Positions 20,204-32,286 of a stretch of 64,000 bases of DNA are shown here, one piece after another. Position numbers and translations under genes: made by a program. The first letter of the stretch is position 1. Each line of letters opens with the position of its first letter. The notes under the pieces were generated by a model that worked only from the letters and a program-made list of their open reading frames with translations, was not told the origin of the DNA and did no database searches. The DNA is from Arthrobacter sp. SLBN-112 (lineage in GTDB: Bacteria > Actinomycetota > Actinomycetes > Actinomycetales > Micrococcaceae). The stretch is taken from positions 2,852,001-2,916,000 of the forward strand of contig NZ_JAUSXY010000001.1 in the NCBI RefSeq assembly GCF_030944625.1, given 5' to 3'.

Positions 20204-21543
20204 TGACGACCACCACCGGAACCTACCTCATCAAGGGCGCCTCCATCCTTGGCGGCGAAGCCTCGGACCTGCTGGTCCGCGACGGCATCATCGCCGAAAT
20301 CGGCAACGGCCTGGCTGCCGATGGGGCCACGGTGATCGACGCCGCCGGCCTCGTGGCCTTGCCCGGCATGGTGGACGTCCACACCCACCTCCGCGAACCC
20401 GGCCGGGAGGACGCCGAAACCGTCGAAACCGGAACCCGCGCAGCGGCGCTGGGAGGCTACACCGCCGTCCACGCCATGGCCAACAGCACCCCCGTCGCGG
20501 ACACCGCCGGCGTCGTCGAACAGGTCTACACCCTGGGCCGCGCCGCAGGCTGGGTGGACGTACGCCCGGTCGGGGCCGTCACCGTCGGCCTGGCGGGGGA
20601 GCAGCTGGCAGAGCTCGGCGCAATGGCCGATTCCCGCGCCCGGGTCCGGATGTTCTCCGACGACGGCATCTGCGTCCACGACCCCGTGCTGATGCGCCGG
20701 GCGCTGGAATACGTCAAGGCGTTCGACGGCGTCGTGGCCCAGCACGCACAGGAACCCCGCCTCACCGCCGGGGCACAGATGAACGAGGGCGACGTCTCCG
20801 CGGTCCTCGGCCTGACCGGCTGGCCTGCGGTTGCCGAGGAAAGCATCATCGCCCGCGACGTCCTGCTGGCCCAGCACGTCGGCTCGCGGCTGCACGTCTG
20901 CCACGTATCCACGGCAGGCTCAGTGGAAATCATCCGCTGGGCCAAAGAACGGGGCATCGACGTCACCGCCGAGGTTACCCCCCACCACCTGCTGCTCACC
21001 GACGACCTCGTACGCAGCTACGACCCCGTCTTCAAGGTCAACCCGCCGCTGCGGACCGACGCAGACGTCCAGGCATTGCGTGCCGGGCTCGCAGACGGCA
21101 CGATCGACGTTGTGGGTACCGACCATGCACCGCACCCCAGCGAGCACAAAGAGTGTGAATGGGCGCAGGCCGCCATGGGAATGACGGGGCTTGAAACCGC
21201 CCTCTCCGTCGTGCAGCACGCCATGATCGAAACCGGGCTCATGACGTGGGCGGATTTCGCCAGGGTCACGTCCACGGCCGCGGCAAGAATCGGCCGGCTC
21301 ACCGACCAGGGGCGGCCCATCGAGGCGGGTGAGCCCGCCAACCTCATCCTGGTGGACCCGGCAGCCCGCTGGACCGTCGATCCGTTCGCGATGGCCACCA
21401 TGGGCCGCAACTCGCCGTTCAAGGGCAGGGAACTGCCGGGCAAGGTGGTGGCCACCTTCTTCAAAGGACACCCCACCGTGCTCAATGGTGCACTCAACAC
21501 GCCGCACCCCGACGCCGCAGCCACCCCGGCAGGCGCTGCCTGA
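20203..21543 (+). CDS. pyrC: Dihydroorotase
   Basis: Cyclises N-carbamoyl aspartate to dihydroorotate. The 446-residue amidohydrolase of the class I type has the metal-binding HxH in MVDVHTHLREPGREDAETVE, further ligand His residues in HVSTAGSVEI and EVTPHHLLLTDD, and the catalytic Asp in VVGTDHAPHP. ATG 20203 overlaps the pyrB stop (TGATG) and has AAGGAG upstream. The longer open frame from 19936 lies in pyrB and is rejected. Confidence 0.97.
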   Translation: MTTTTGTYLIKGASILGGEASDLLVRDGIIAEIGNGLAADGATVIDAAGLVALPGMVDVHTHLREPGREDAETVETGTRAAALGGYTAVHAMANSTPVADTAGVVEQVYTLGRAAGWVDVRPVGAVTVGLAGEQLAELGAMADSRARVRMFSDDGICVHDPVLMRRALEYVKAFDGVVAQHAQEPRLTAGAQMNEGDVSAVLGLTGWPAVAEESIIARDVLLAQHVGSRLHVCHVSTAGSVEIIRWAKERGIDVTAEVTPHHLLLTDDLVRSYDPVFKVNPPLRTDADVQALRAGLADGTIDVVGTDHAPHPSEHKECEWAQAAMGMTGLETALSVVQHAMIETGLMTWADFARVTSTAAARIGRLTDQGRPIEAGEPANLILVDPAARWTVDPFAMATMGRNSPFKGRELPGKVVATFFKGHPTVLNGALNTPHPDAAATPAGAA

Positions 21544-22061
21544 TGGACAAGATCCTTCCCGGCCTTGCCATGCTGGCGGTCGTCGCGGTCGTCTTTGTCC
21601 TCCTGGGCATCGGCTGGCGGAACCGCCTGAGGCGCCAGTCCGACGTCGAACAGCTGCCCCCGGTGCCTGCCGCACCCGGTGAGCCCGCCGCCGTCGCCGA
21701 AGGGCAGTACGTGGCTACCACCACCGCCGGTGACTGGCTTGACCGGATCGCCGTCCACGGCCTGGGGATCCGCACCAACGCAACCCTCGCGGTGTACCCC
21801 CACGGCGTCCTCTACGAACGGTCCGGCGCTCCTGCCCTTTACGTCCCCGCCGCTTCCCTGACAGGCGTCCGGCAGGACAGCGGCATGGCGGGGAAGTTCG
21901 TCGAGAAAGACGGCCTGCTGGTGCTGGCGTGGACGCTCGGCAAGCATGAGCTGGACACCGGCTTCCGGACCCGCCGCGCCGCCGACAAAGACGTGCTGTA
22001 CCAGGCCCTTCAGGAATTGATTTCGTCAGCCCCAGCGGCTGGTGCCACCAGTGGAAAGTAA
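21543..22061 (+). CDS. Membrane-anchored protein in the pyr operon (Rv1382-like)
   Basis: A 172-residue protein: an N-terminal membrane anchor ([20 protein letters not shown], residues 5-24), a short linker, then a mostly beta domain ([40 protein letters not shown]) that may be PH-like. In mycobacteria a similar exported or membrane protein (Rv1382) lies between pyrC and carA, so its place in the operon is conserved over a long distance. The ATG overlaps the pyrC stop (TGATG). No catalytic motif is seen; a role in localising or controlling pyrimidine enzymes is only a guess. Confidence 0.8.
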   Translation: MDKILPGLAMLAVVAVVFVLLGIGWRNRLRRQSDVEQLPPVPAAPGEPAAVAEGQYVATTTAGDWLDRIAVHGLGIRTNATLAVYPHGVLYERSGAPALYVPAASLTGVRQDSGMAGKFVEKDGLLVLAWTLGKHELDTGFRTRRAADKDVLYQALQELISSAPAAGATSGK

Positions 22062-22065
22062 GACA

Positions 22066-23330
22066 GTGAAAGCGAATACATTGACAGCAACCACCTCCGC
22101 TCCGGCAGCGCTTGTCCTCGAAGACGGCCGCATCTTCCGCGGCACCAGCTATGGCGCCACCGGTACCGCCCTGGGCGAGGCCGTCTTCGCCACCGGCATG
22201 ACCGGCTACCAGGAAACCATCACGGACCCGTCCTACGCCCGCCAGCTGGTGGTCCAGACGGCACCGCACATCGGCAACACCGGTGTGAACAGCGAGGACG
22301 CCGAGTCCCGGCGGATCTGGGTGGCCGGCTATATTGTCCGGGACGCCGCCCGCCGGCCCTCCAACTGGCGCTCCGAGCGATCCCTGGACGAGGAACTGGT
22401 GGACCAGGGCATCGTCGGCATCCAGGGCGTGGACACCCGCGCCATCACCCGCCACCTGCGCGAGCACAAGACCATGCGCGCCGGCATCTTCTCCGGCGAG
22501 GCAGCAGAGGCCACGGACAAGGAACTGCTCGACGCCGTCCTGGCCAGCGCCCCCATGGAGGGTTCCCGACTCGCCGAGGAAGTCAGCGTGGACGAAGCCT
22601 ACGTGGTGGAACCGAAGGATCACGGCTGGGACGGCGAACCCCGCTTCACCATCGCCGCGATCGACCTTGGCATCAAGCGCATGACCCCCGTCCGCTTCGC
22701 TGAGCGCGGCGTCCGCGTCCACGTGCTGCCCGCCACCGCCACCCTCGCGGACGTCAAAGCCGTCAACCCGGACGGTTTCTTCATGTCCAACGGCCCCGGC
22801 GACCCCGCCACGGCTGACGCCCAGGTCAGCCTCCTGCGCTCCGTCCTGGACGAAAAGCTGCCGTACTTCGGCATCTGCTTCGGCAACCAGATCCTGGGCC
22901 GGGCACTGGGCTTTGGTACCTACAAGCTCCGCTACGGACACCGCGGCATCAACCAGCCCGTGATGGACCGCCGCACCGGCAAGGTCGAAATCACCTCCCA
23001 GAACCACGGTTTTGCCGTGGACGCCCCGCTCGAGGGCGCAACCCAGGCACCGGAGGCACGCTACGGCCGGGTGGAAGTGAGCCACATCAGCCTGAACGAC
23101 GACGTCGTGGAAGGCCTCGCCTGCCTGGACATCCCGGCGTTCTCCGTGCAGTACCACCCGGAAGCCGCGGCCGGCCCGCACGACGCGGCCTACCTGTTCG
23201 ACCGCTTCATCGAGCTCATGGAAGGCACGCGGGACGGCAGGAACGCCAACCTTTCCAAGGAGCCCGTGGACGCCGCCCACCCCGCAGGCGCTGACACCAA
23301 AAACGACAACAAGACCGAGGACAAGAAGTA

Positions 23331-23331
<1 letters not shown>
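22066..23331 (+). CDS. carA: Carbamoyl-phosphate synthase small subunit
   Basis: Glutaminase subunit that feeds ammonia to CarB. The 421-residue protein has the N-terminal CPSase domain ([20 protein letters not shown]) and a class I glutamine amidotransferase domain with the nucleophile Cys in [12 protein letters not shown] and the His/Glu pair in [13 protein letters not shown]. The GTG at 22066 follows GGAAAG by 7 bases; GTG/TTG starts a few codons away are possible. The last 30 residues are a charged tail. The stop overlaps the carB ATG (TAATG). Confidence 0.95.
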
Positions 23332-26640
<3,309 letters not shown>

Positions 26641-26648
<8 letters not shown>

Positions 26649-27501
26649 GCAGCTACCAGGCGCCGGCCGGGAGTCCTTTGGCTCCCGGCTGGGCGCCGCC
26701 ATGGCGGCCCGGGGCCCGCTCTGCGTGGGCATCGACCCCCACCCGGCGCTGCTGAAGAGCTGGGGCCTGGACGACGACGCCGCGGGGCTGAAGCGCTTTT
26801 CGCTCACGGTCCTGGAGGCCGTAGCTCCGCTCGCTGCCGCGGTGAAGCCCCAAGTGGCGCTTTACGAACGGCACGGCTCGGCCGGCATTGCCGTGCTGGA
26901 GGAGGTCCTGGCCGAGGCCCGGGACCGCGCGGTTCTCAGCATCGCCGACGCCAAACGTGGGGACATCGGTTCCACCATGGCCGCTTACGCCGACGCCTGG
27001 CTCCGTGACGGCTCCCCGCTCGCGGCGGACTCGGTCACGCTCAGCCCCTACCTCGGTTTTGAGTCATTGCGGCCGGCACTGGACCTTGCCGCGGAAACGG
27101 GCCGGGGCGTGTTCGTCCTTGCCCTGACCTCCAACCCGGAGGGCGCGTCGGTCCAGCACGTGGGCGGAAAGGACTCCGTGGCCCGCAGGATCACGGAGTC
27201 CGCGGCAGCGGAGAACTCCCGGTATGCCGGAAATCTCGGTTCTGTTGGCCTCGTGGTTGGTGCAACCGTCGGCGGCGCCCTGGCAGACCTGGAACTGGAC
27301 CTGGCGGCAGTCCGCGGCCCCATCCTGGCGCCTGGTCTCGGTGCCCAGGGGGCAACACCGGATGACCTTCGGGCCACGTTCGGCGACGCGTACCCGCTGG
27401 TCCTGGGAACCTCCAGCCGCGACATCCTGTCGGCGGGACCGCAGGTGAGCGCACTGCGCGAAGCCGCCATCCGCACGCTCGACGGGCTCCGCAGGGAGTA
27501 A
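26641..27501 (+). CDS. pyrF: Orotidine 5'-phosphate decarboxylase (type 2)
   Basis: Final step to UMP. The 286-residue product is the longer actinobacterial type, with the catalytic motif [20 protein letters not shown] (about residues 97-116), CVGIDPHP near the start and [14 protein letters not shown] near the end. ATG 26641 lies 8 bases inside the end of carB; an open frame starting at 26389 is entirely in carB and rejected. Last gene of the pyr operon; pyrD and pyrE are not in this window. Confidence 0.95.
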
Positions 27502-27632
27502 CACTGGCTCTGCGGGAAGCACTTGTTTCGTACCTGGCTTGTTCATTACTGATGGCCCCCTCCTGACGAATGCAGGGATGACGCCATGTGGGTGGCTGCC
27601 AGCGCCCGTTCCAACGATGTAACCTCGGGAAG

Positions 27633-27653
27633 GAAGACGACAATTTTGTCTTC
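27633..27653 (+). promoter_or_regulatory. Inverted repeat just upstream of the LacI-type gene
   Basis: GAAGAC (27633-27638) and GTCTTC (27648-27653) form a 6-bp inverted repeat, and inside it GACAA-TT-TTGTC (27639-27650) is a second one. It ends 13 bases before the start codon and could be a leader hairpin or an operator. No convincing promoter was found in the 165-base gap after pyrF. Confidence 0.3.
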
Positions 27654-27666
27654 GGGAGAGGACGAA

Positions 27667-28701
27667 ATGGCGATCACAATGCGCGACGTGGCCGAGATGG
27701 CTGCCGTGTCAATAAAGACGGTCTCCAATGTAATCAACGACCACCCGAACATTAAGCCCGAGACACGCAGCCGTGTCCTTTCTGCCATCGAGGATCTCGG
27801 CTACCAACCAAATCTCTCGGCTCGCGGACTCCGTTCCGGCCGCACTGGTGTGATCAGCCTCATTATTCCCGACCTGAAAAACGCGTACTTCGCTGAGCTC
27901 GCAGACGCTGTGATGACTGCCGCCTCAAAGAGGGGCCAGGCTGTCATTATTGAACAGAGCGGCGGGGAGCGGGAACGCGAGCTGCAGATCCTTCGCGGCC
28001 CCCGAATGCGGATGGTGGACGGCGTCCTCTACAGTGTGCTCGGCCTTGAACAGGAGGACGCCGACCTCATCAATATCCCGACACCGATCGTGTTGCTGGG
28101 TGAACGCATCTTCAACGGACCCGCGGATCACGTAACCATGCAGAATGTCGAGGCATCCCAAGCAGCTACCGAACACCTTCTTGAACTCGGATGCACGCGC
28201 CTCCTGGCCTTAGGGGCCCACCCCGGGGAGGTGATCGGTTCAGCGGGCCTGCGGCTCGAAGGCTATCGCAGGGCGCTGAATCGAGCCTCCGTACCTTACC
28301 GCGAGGAACTGACCGTCGACGTCCAGACCTGGCACCGGGCGGACGGTGCTCAGGCCATGCGGCGCGTACTCGGATCGGGCCTCGCCTTCGACGGCGTGGT
28401 GGCTTTTAACGACTCCCTTGCCCTGGGCGCGATGAGCGTGATGCAGGACGCCGGCCTGAAGGTTCCCGACGATGTGGCGATTATCGGCTTCGACGATATC
28501 GACGAGACGCGCTACTCCCTTCCCGCGCTATCGACCGTAGACCCGGGCCGGCAGGAGATTGCCGAAACCGCAGTCCGGATGTTGCTGGAGCGGATCAACG
28601 GCGCGGCTGCCGGGCTTGCACCACGCGAGTTTGAGTCTTCCTTCAAAGTCATCGCCCGGGGATCCTCCGGGCGCGTTCCGGTAAAAGTCCCCCACAGTTA
28701 A
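27667..28701 (+). CDS. LacI-family transcriptional regulator
   Basis: Sugar-responsive repressor. The 344-residue protein has the LacI helix-turn-helix at residues 4-50 (MRDVAEMAAVSIKTVSNVIN with the hinge NLSARGLRSGRTG) and a periplasmic-binding-protein-like sensor domain (GVISLIIPDLKNAYFAELAD through IGFDDIDETRYSLPALSTV). ATG 27667 is chosen because the family begins two residues before the HTH; the open frame from 27586 has no extra conserved sequence. It stands immediately upstream of an ABC importer and an arabinofuranosidase, with an operator-like palindrome in between, so it probably represses that cassette in response to an arabinose-containing sugar. Confidence 0.92.
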   Translation: MAITMRDVAEMAAVSIKTVSNVINDHPNIKPETRSRVLSAIEDLGYQPNLSARGLRSGRTGVISLIIPDLKNAYFAELADAVMTAASKRGQAVIIEQSGGERERELQILRGPRMRMVDGVLYSVLGLEQEDADLINIPTPIVLLGERIFNGPADHVTMQNVEASQAATEHLLELGCTRLLALGAHPGEVIGSAGLRLEGYRRALNRASVPYREELTVDVQTWHRADGAQAMRRVLGSGLAFDGVVAFNDSLALGAMSVMQDAGLKVPDDVAIIGFDDIDETRYSLPALSTVDPGRQEIAETAVRMLLERINGAAAGLAPREFESSFKVIARGSSGRVPVKVPHS

Positions 28702-28704
28702 GCC

Positions 28705-28764
28705 TTGACGTGGAGCAGGACTGCCCTCAGTATTGTTTTACATCGATTACTTACATCGATGTAA
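28705..28764 (+). promoter_or_regulatory. Promoter and LacI-type operator of the arabinoside cassette
   Basis: TTGACG (28705-28710) is followed 17 bases later by CAGTAT (28728-28733) or 20 bases later by TATTGT (28731-28736). Directly downstream is a perfect 14-bp palindrome TTACATCGATGTAA (28751-28764) with the central CG typical of LacI-family operators, and its first ten bases also occur at 28738-28747, 13 bp upstream. Binding there would block the promoter. Confidence 0.75.
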
Positions 28765-28894
28765 ACGAAATGGGCGCTAGCTCGAAGTCTTTCCCAGCCC
28801 CTGACGGTCCTCCTGCACGTGCCCTTGGAGGGGCAGCCGCGGAGACCCGCTCAAGACAATGAAGTCCAGAAAATTCAGCACGAAGGGACCCTAC

Positions 28895-30244
28895 GTGAAC
28901 AAGAAAACTATGGCGGCCGCGCTGTCGGCCGTCGCCCTGGTTGCAAGCCTCTCTGCCTGCGGCGGCGGAGATGCTGCTCCTGAAGGCGCCAGCACCACTG
29001 ATTGCACGAACAAGGTCATCCACGCCGATGCTCCCAGGGTCTCGGTATGGGCGTGGTACCCGAACATGGCTACCGTGGTGGATAACTTCAACAACTCGCA
29101 CACAGATGTACAGGTCTGCTGGACTGTGGCCGGCCAGGGTGGCCCCGAGTATGCGAAGTTCCAGACGGCAATCGAGGCCGGCAAGGGCGCACCCGATGTG
29201 ATCATGCTCGAAGCGGACCAGCTTACGGGCTTCGAGCTGCAGAATGCCCTCGTGGACTTGAGCGCCTTTGGTGCAGGCGACGTGAAGAAGAACTTCAGCG
29301 AGGGATCCTGGAAGGACGTCTCCCAAGGAAACTCTGTTTACGCCATTCCGGTCGACGGTGGCCCCATGGCAATGATTTACCGCAAGGATGTGCTCGACAA
29401 GTACGGCATCACGCCTCCAACGACATGGGCTGAGTACGAGAAGGCGGCGCAGAAAGTCAAGGACGCCGGCGGACCGGCCTTTGGCGATCTGGGCAGCAAC
29501 GTTCCGGCGGCTTTGACCGCCCTCATGGCCCAAAAGGGTGCCGTTCCTTTCAAGTACGACCTGGCGGACCAAAAGAACATTTCGATCAACCTGGACAGCC
29601 AGCCGGCAAAGGACGTGTTGAACTACTGGGCGGGGCTGGCAAAGAAGGGCCTTGTAGGCACCCAGGACCAGTTCAACACCGACTACATCACCGGAATGGT
29701 CGGCGGTAAATATGCGACGTACATCTCCGCTGCCTGGGCCCCGGGCTATCTGACCGGATCGGGCGTGGGCAAGGGGCAGGAGAAGGATACATTCGCCGTC
29801 GCGCCCCTTCCGCAATGGGATTCCGGCAGCCCTGTTTCCGTAAACTGGGGCGGTTCAACCTTCGCGGTCACCTCACAGGCAACCGACAAGAAGCTGGCTG
29901 CCGAAGTCGCCAAGGGCCTTTACGCCGACGACGCGTCGCTCACAGACGGCTGGAAAACCCAAACCATCTTCCCGCTGAACCAGAATGTGCTGAAGTCGGA
30001 CGCCTTCATCAACAACAAAGTTGACTTCTTCAGCGGTCAAACGGCCAACAAGGACATCTACATCCCGGCCGAGAACGCCTACCAAGGCTTCAACTACAGC
30101 CCATTCACGGTCTACTACTACGCGCAACTGCAAGCCGAGACGGTCAAGATCAACTCAGGCGAAATCAACGGCGAACAGGCGGCCACCGAGCTGCAGAACA
30201 CCATGGTGACCTACGCAAAGAGCCAGGGTTTCACAGTCAAGTAG
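28895..30244 (+). CDS. ABC transporter substrate-binding lipoprotein (sugar)
   Basis: Extracellular sugar-binding protein of the family 1 type (COG1653-like). The 449-residue precursor has a lipoprotein signal peptide with lipobox LSAC, Cys22 being the lipid site, and the mature domain runs through VIMLEADQLTGFELQN and AYQGFNYSPFTVYYY. The GTG at 28895, 6 bases after GAAGGGA, is preferred to ATG 28859, which would add 12 charged residues before the signal. It is followed by a stable hairpin and two permease genes. The ligand is likely an arabino-oligosaccharide, judged from the GH51 gene downstream. Confidence 0.9.
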   Translation: MNKKTMAAALSAVALVASLSACGGGDAAPEGASTTDCTNKVIHADAPRVSVWAWYPNMATVVDNFNNSHTDVQVCWTVAGQGGPEYAKFQTAIEAGKGAPDVIMLEADQLTGFELQNALVDLSAFGAGDVKKNFSEGSWKDVSQGNSVYAIPVDGGPMAMIYRKDVLDKYGITPPTTWAEYEKAAQKVKDAGGPAFGDLGSNVPAALTALMAQKGAVPFKYDLADQKNISINLDSQPAKDVLNYWAGLAKKGLVGTQDQFNTDYITGMVGGKYATYISAAWAPGYLTGSGVGKGQEKDTFAVAPLPQWDSGSPVSVNWGGSTFAVTSQATDKKLAAEVAKGLYADDASLTDGWKTQTIFPLNQNVLKSDAFINNKVDFFSGQTANKDIYIPAENAYQGFNYSPFTVYYYAQLQAETVKINSGEINGEQAATELQNTMVTYAKSQGFTVK

Positions 30245-30251
30245 CACCAGC

Positions 30252-30292
30252 CCGGCCTGCTCCGCCGACGACTTACCGTCGGAGCAGGCCGG
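30252..30292 (+). other. Intercistronic hairpin after the binding-protein gene
   Basis: A perfect 13-bp stem, CCGGCCTGCTCCG (30252-30264) with CGGAGCAGGCCGG (30280-30292), lies 8 bases after the stop codon. There is no T tract. Such hairpins between binding-protein and permease genes often protect the upstream mRNA and keep the binding protein in excess; that role is inferred here. Confidence 0.7.
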
Positions 30293-30322
30293 ATCGACCG
30301 ACAGAAGGACGCAGGACAGATC

Positions 30323-31309
30323 ATGGCAGTTCACGGGTCAACGGCGACATCCTCGCCGCAAGTCGCTTCACCTGAAGTGCAGGGCCGCTCAGGGCGCCCT
30401 GAAAGCAGACGGGGTTCCCGCGTCAAGACGATGGCGTCACGCCAGGCGCGGATGGGATGGCTATTTATCGCTCCCTTCGTCGTGGTCTTCGGCGCGTTCC
30501 TCCTCGCGCCCCTTGGGTACGCGCTCTACCTCAGCCTCTTTACAAAAGGCCTTGCCACCGGAACACGATTCAGCGGGCTGGAGAACTATATTCACGCCTT
30601 CTCGGACCCCCAATTCCTCAGCGGCATCTGGTTCGTCATCCGGTTTTCTTTGGTTCTCATCCCGGTGCAAATGGCTGTGTCCCTGGCCGCAGCCCTTGTC
30701 CTGGACCATCTGACCACCAAAGTGGCCAAGTTCTCCCGACTCATGATTTTCCTTCCCTATGCAGTGCCGGCGGTCATAGGTGCGCTCATGTGGGGATTCC
30801 TATACAGCCCCTCATTCGGGCCGTTGCAGCAGGTCTTCTCCCTCTTCCACGCTTCAGCGCCATTCCTTCTCAGTCAGGACAACGTTTTCTACGGCCTGCT
30901 GAACGTCGTCACCTGGCAGTGGGCCGGATATTACATGATCATCATCTACGCGGCCCTCCAGGGAATCGACCCCTCCCTCTATGAGGCAGCGAAAATCGAC
31001 GGCGCCTCCACCCGGCAAGTCGCGTTCAGGATCAAGGTTCCCATGGTCTCCTCGGCGCTGGTGCTGATCCTGATATTTGCGCTGATCGGAACCCTTCAGT
31101 TTTTCTCCGAGCCGCAAATTCTCGGCCCGGTCGCCAACGGGAGCATCACTCCCAATTTCACGCCGAACATCTACGCGTTCAATCTGGCATTCGGCTACGC
31201 CCAGTTCAACTACGCGTCTGCCATTTCCTTCTCCCTCGGCATTGTCGTCTTCATCGCCGTGTACATCTTCATGTTCGCCACCCGGAAAAAAGGGAGCACC
31301 CTGTCATGA
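30323..31309 (+). CDS. ABC transporter permease, MalF type
   Basis: Membrane subunit of a carbohydrate importer (CUT1 class). The 328-residue protein has an N-terminal cytoplasmic leader of about 45 residues, six predicted membrane segments, and the EAA loop that contacts the ATPase (YEAAKIDGASTRQVAFRIKVP, about residues 220-240). A ribosome site (CAGGACAG) precedes ATG 30323. Its stop overlaps the next permease (ATGA). No ATPase gene is present in the cassette. Confidence 0.92.
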   Translation: MAVHGSTATSSPQVASPEVQGRSGRPESRRGSRVKTMASRQARMGWLFIAPFVVVFGAFLLAPLGYALYLSLFTKGLATGTRFSGLENYIHAFSDPQFLSGIWFVIRFSLVLIPVQMAVSLAAALVLDHLTTKVAKFSRLMIFLPYAVPAVIGALMWGFLYSPSFGPLQQVFSLFHASAPFLLSQDNVFYGLLNVVTWQWAGYYMIIIYAALQGIDPSLYEAAKIDGASTRQVAFRIKVPMVSSALVLILIFALIGTLQFFSEPQILGPVANGSITPNFTPNIYAFNLAFGYAQFNYASAISFSLGIVVFIAVYIFMFATRKKGSTLS

Positions 31310-32226
31310 GCGCAGCCACCACCGCAGCCGCCACCTCTGTCCGCGCCCCTGGCCCTTCACCCGACCGGCGCCGCAAGCCCCGCCGGAACGTGGTGGCCCA
31401 TGTCTTCCTCGGAGTCCTGGTGCTGTACTTCCTGGTTCCTATCTGGTGGCTCTTCGTGGCGAGCACCAAAGACACCGAAGGGCTTTTCTCCGGTTCTTCC
31501 GGCGCCATGTGGTTCGACAGGAATTTCAACCTTGTCGCCAACCTCCAGGACCTCTTCACCTACAACGGCGGCGAGTACCTGCGGTGGCTGGGCAATTCAG
31601 TGCTGTATGCCGTGAGCGGCGGCCTGGGGGCCACGGCGATCTCGGTCCTGGCCGGTTACGGCTTCGCCAAATACAAGTTTCCGGGACGGAACCTGACCTT
31701 CGCCTTGCTGCTGGGCGCCGTTATGGTTCCCATGACTGCCCTTGTCATACCCACCTTTATCTTGCTCTCCAACCTCAAGCTGACCGACACGGTCTGGGCC
31801 GTTATCCTGCCATCGCTGCTTAGCCCCTTCGGCGTCTACCTGATGCGCGTCTACACCGCCGAGGCCGTGCCGGACGAGTTGCTGGATGCAGCCCGGGTGG
31901 ACGGTGCCGGCGAACTTCGCACCTTCCTCCAAGTCGCACTGCCCCTGCTCCGTCCCGCCCTCGTCACGGTCCTCCTGCTTTCCGTCGTTGGAACCTGGAA
32001 TAACTACTTCCTGCCGCTGGCCATGCTGTCGACCGCAAAGCTTTACCCGCTCACCGTCGGAATCGGGCTCTGGTCGCAACTGGCTTCCTCCAACAACGGC
32101 GGTGGCCATTCACTCTGGAGCCTCATCATCGTCGGCTCATTTGTCTCCATCATTCCTCTCGTCGTGGCCTTCCTGACGCTGCAAAAGTACTGGCAGGGCG
32201 GATTGTCCCTCGGAAGCCTCAAATAG
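31306..32226 (+). CDS. ABC transporter permease, MalG type
   Basis: Second membrane subunit of the same importer. The 306-residue protein has a Pro/Arg-rich N-terminus, six membrane segments and the EAA loop (LLDAARVDGAGELRTFLQVALP region, about residues 190-212). It is translationally coupled to the upstream permease. CUT1 importers in actinobacteria commonly share one ATPase (MsiK type) encoded elsewhere, which would explain the missing ATPase gene. Confidence 0.92.
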   Translation: MSAATTAAATSVRAPGPSPDRRRKPRRNVVAHVFLGVLVLYFLVPIWWLFVASTKDTEGLFSGSSGAMWFDRNFNLVANLQDLFTYNGGEYLRWLGNSVLYAVSGGLGATAISVLAGYGFAKYKFPGRNLTFALLLGAVMVPMTALVIPTFILLSNLKLTDTVWAVILPSLLSPFGVYLMRVYTAEAVPDELLDAARVDGAGELRTFLQVALPLLRPALVTVLLLSVVGTWNNYFLPLAMLSTAKLYPLTVGIGLWSQLASSNNGGGHSLWSLIIVGSFVSIIPLVVAFLTLQKYWQGGLSLGSLK

Positions 32227-32286
32227 GGCGCCCTTAGTACCAGGCGACACACCGACATCAACACATCACTTACCTGAAGGACAACT

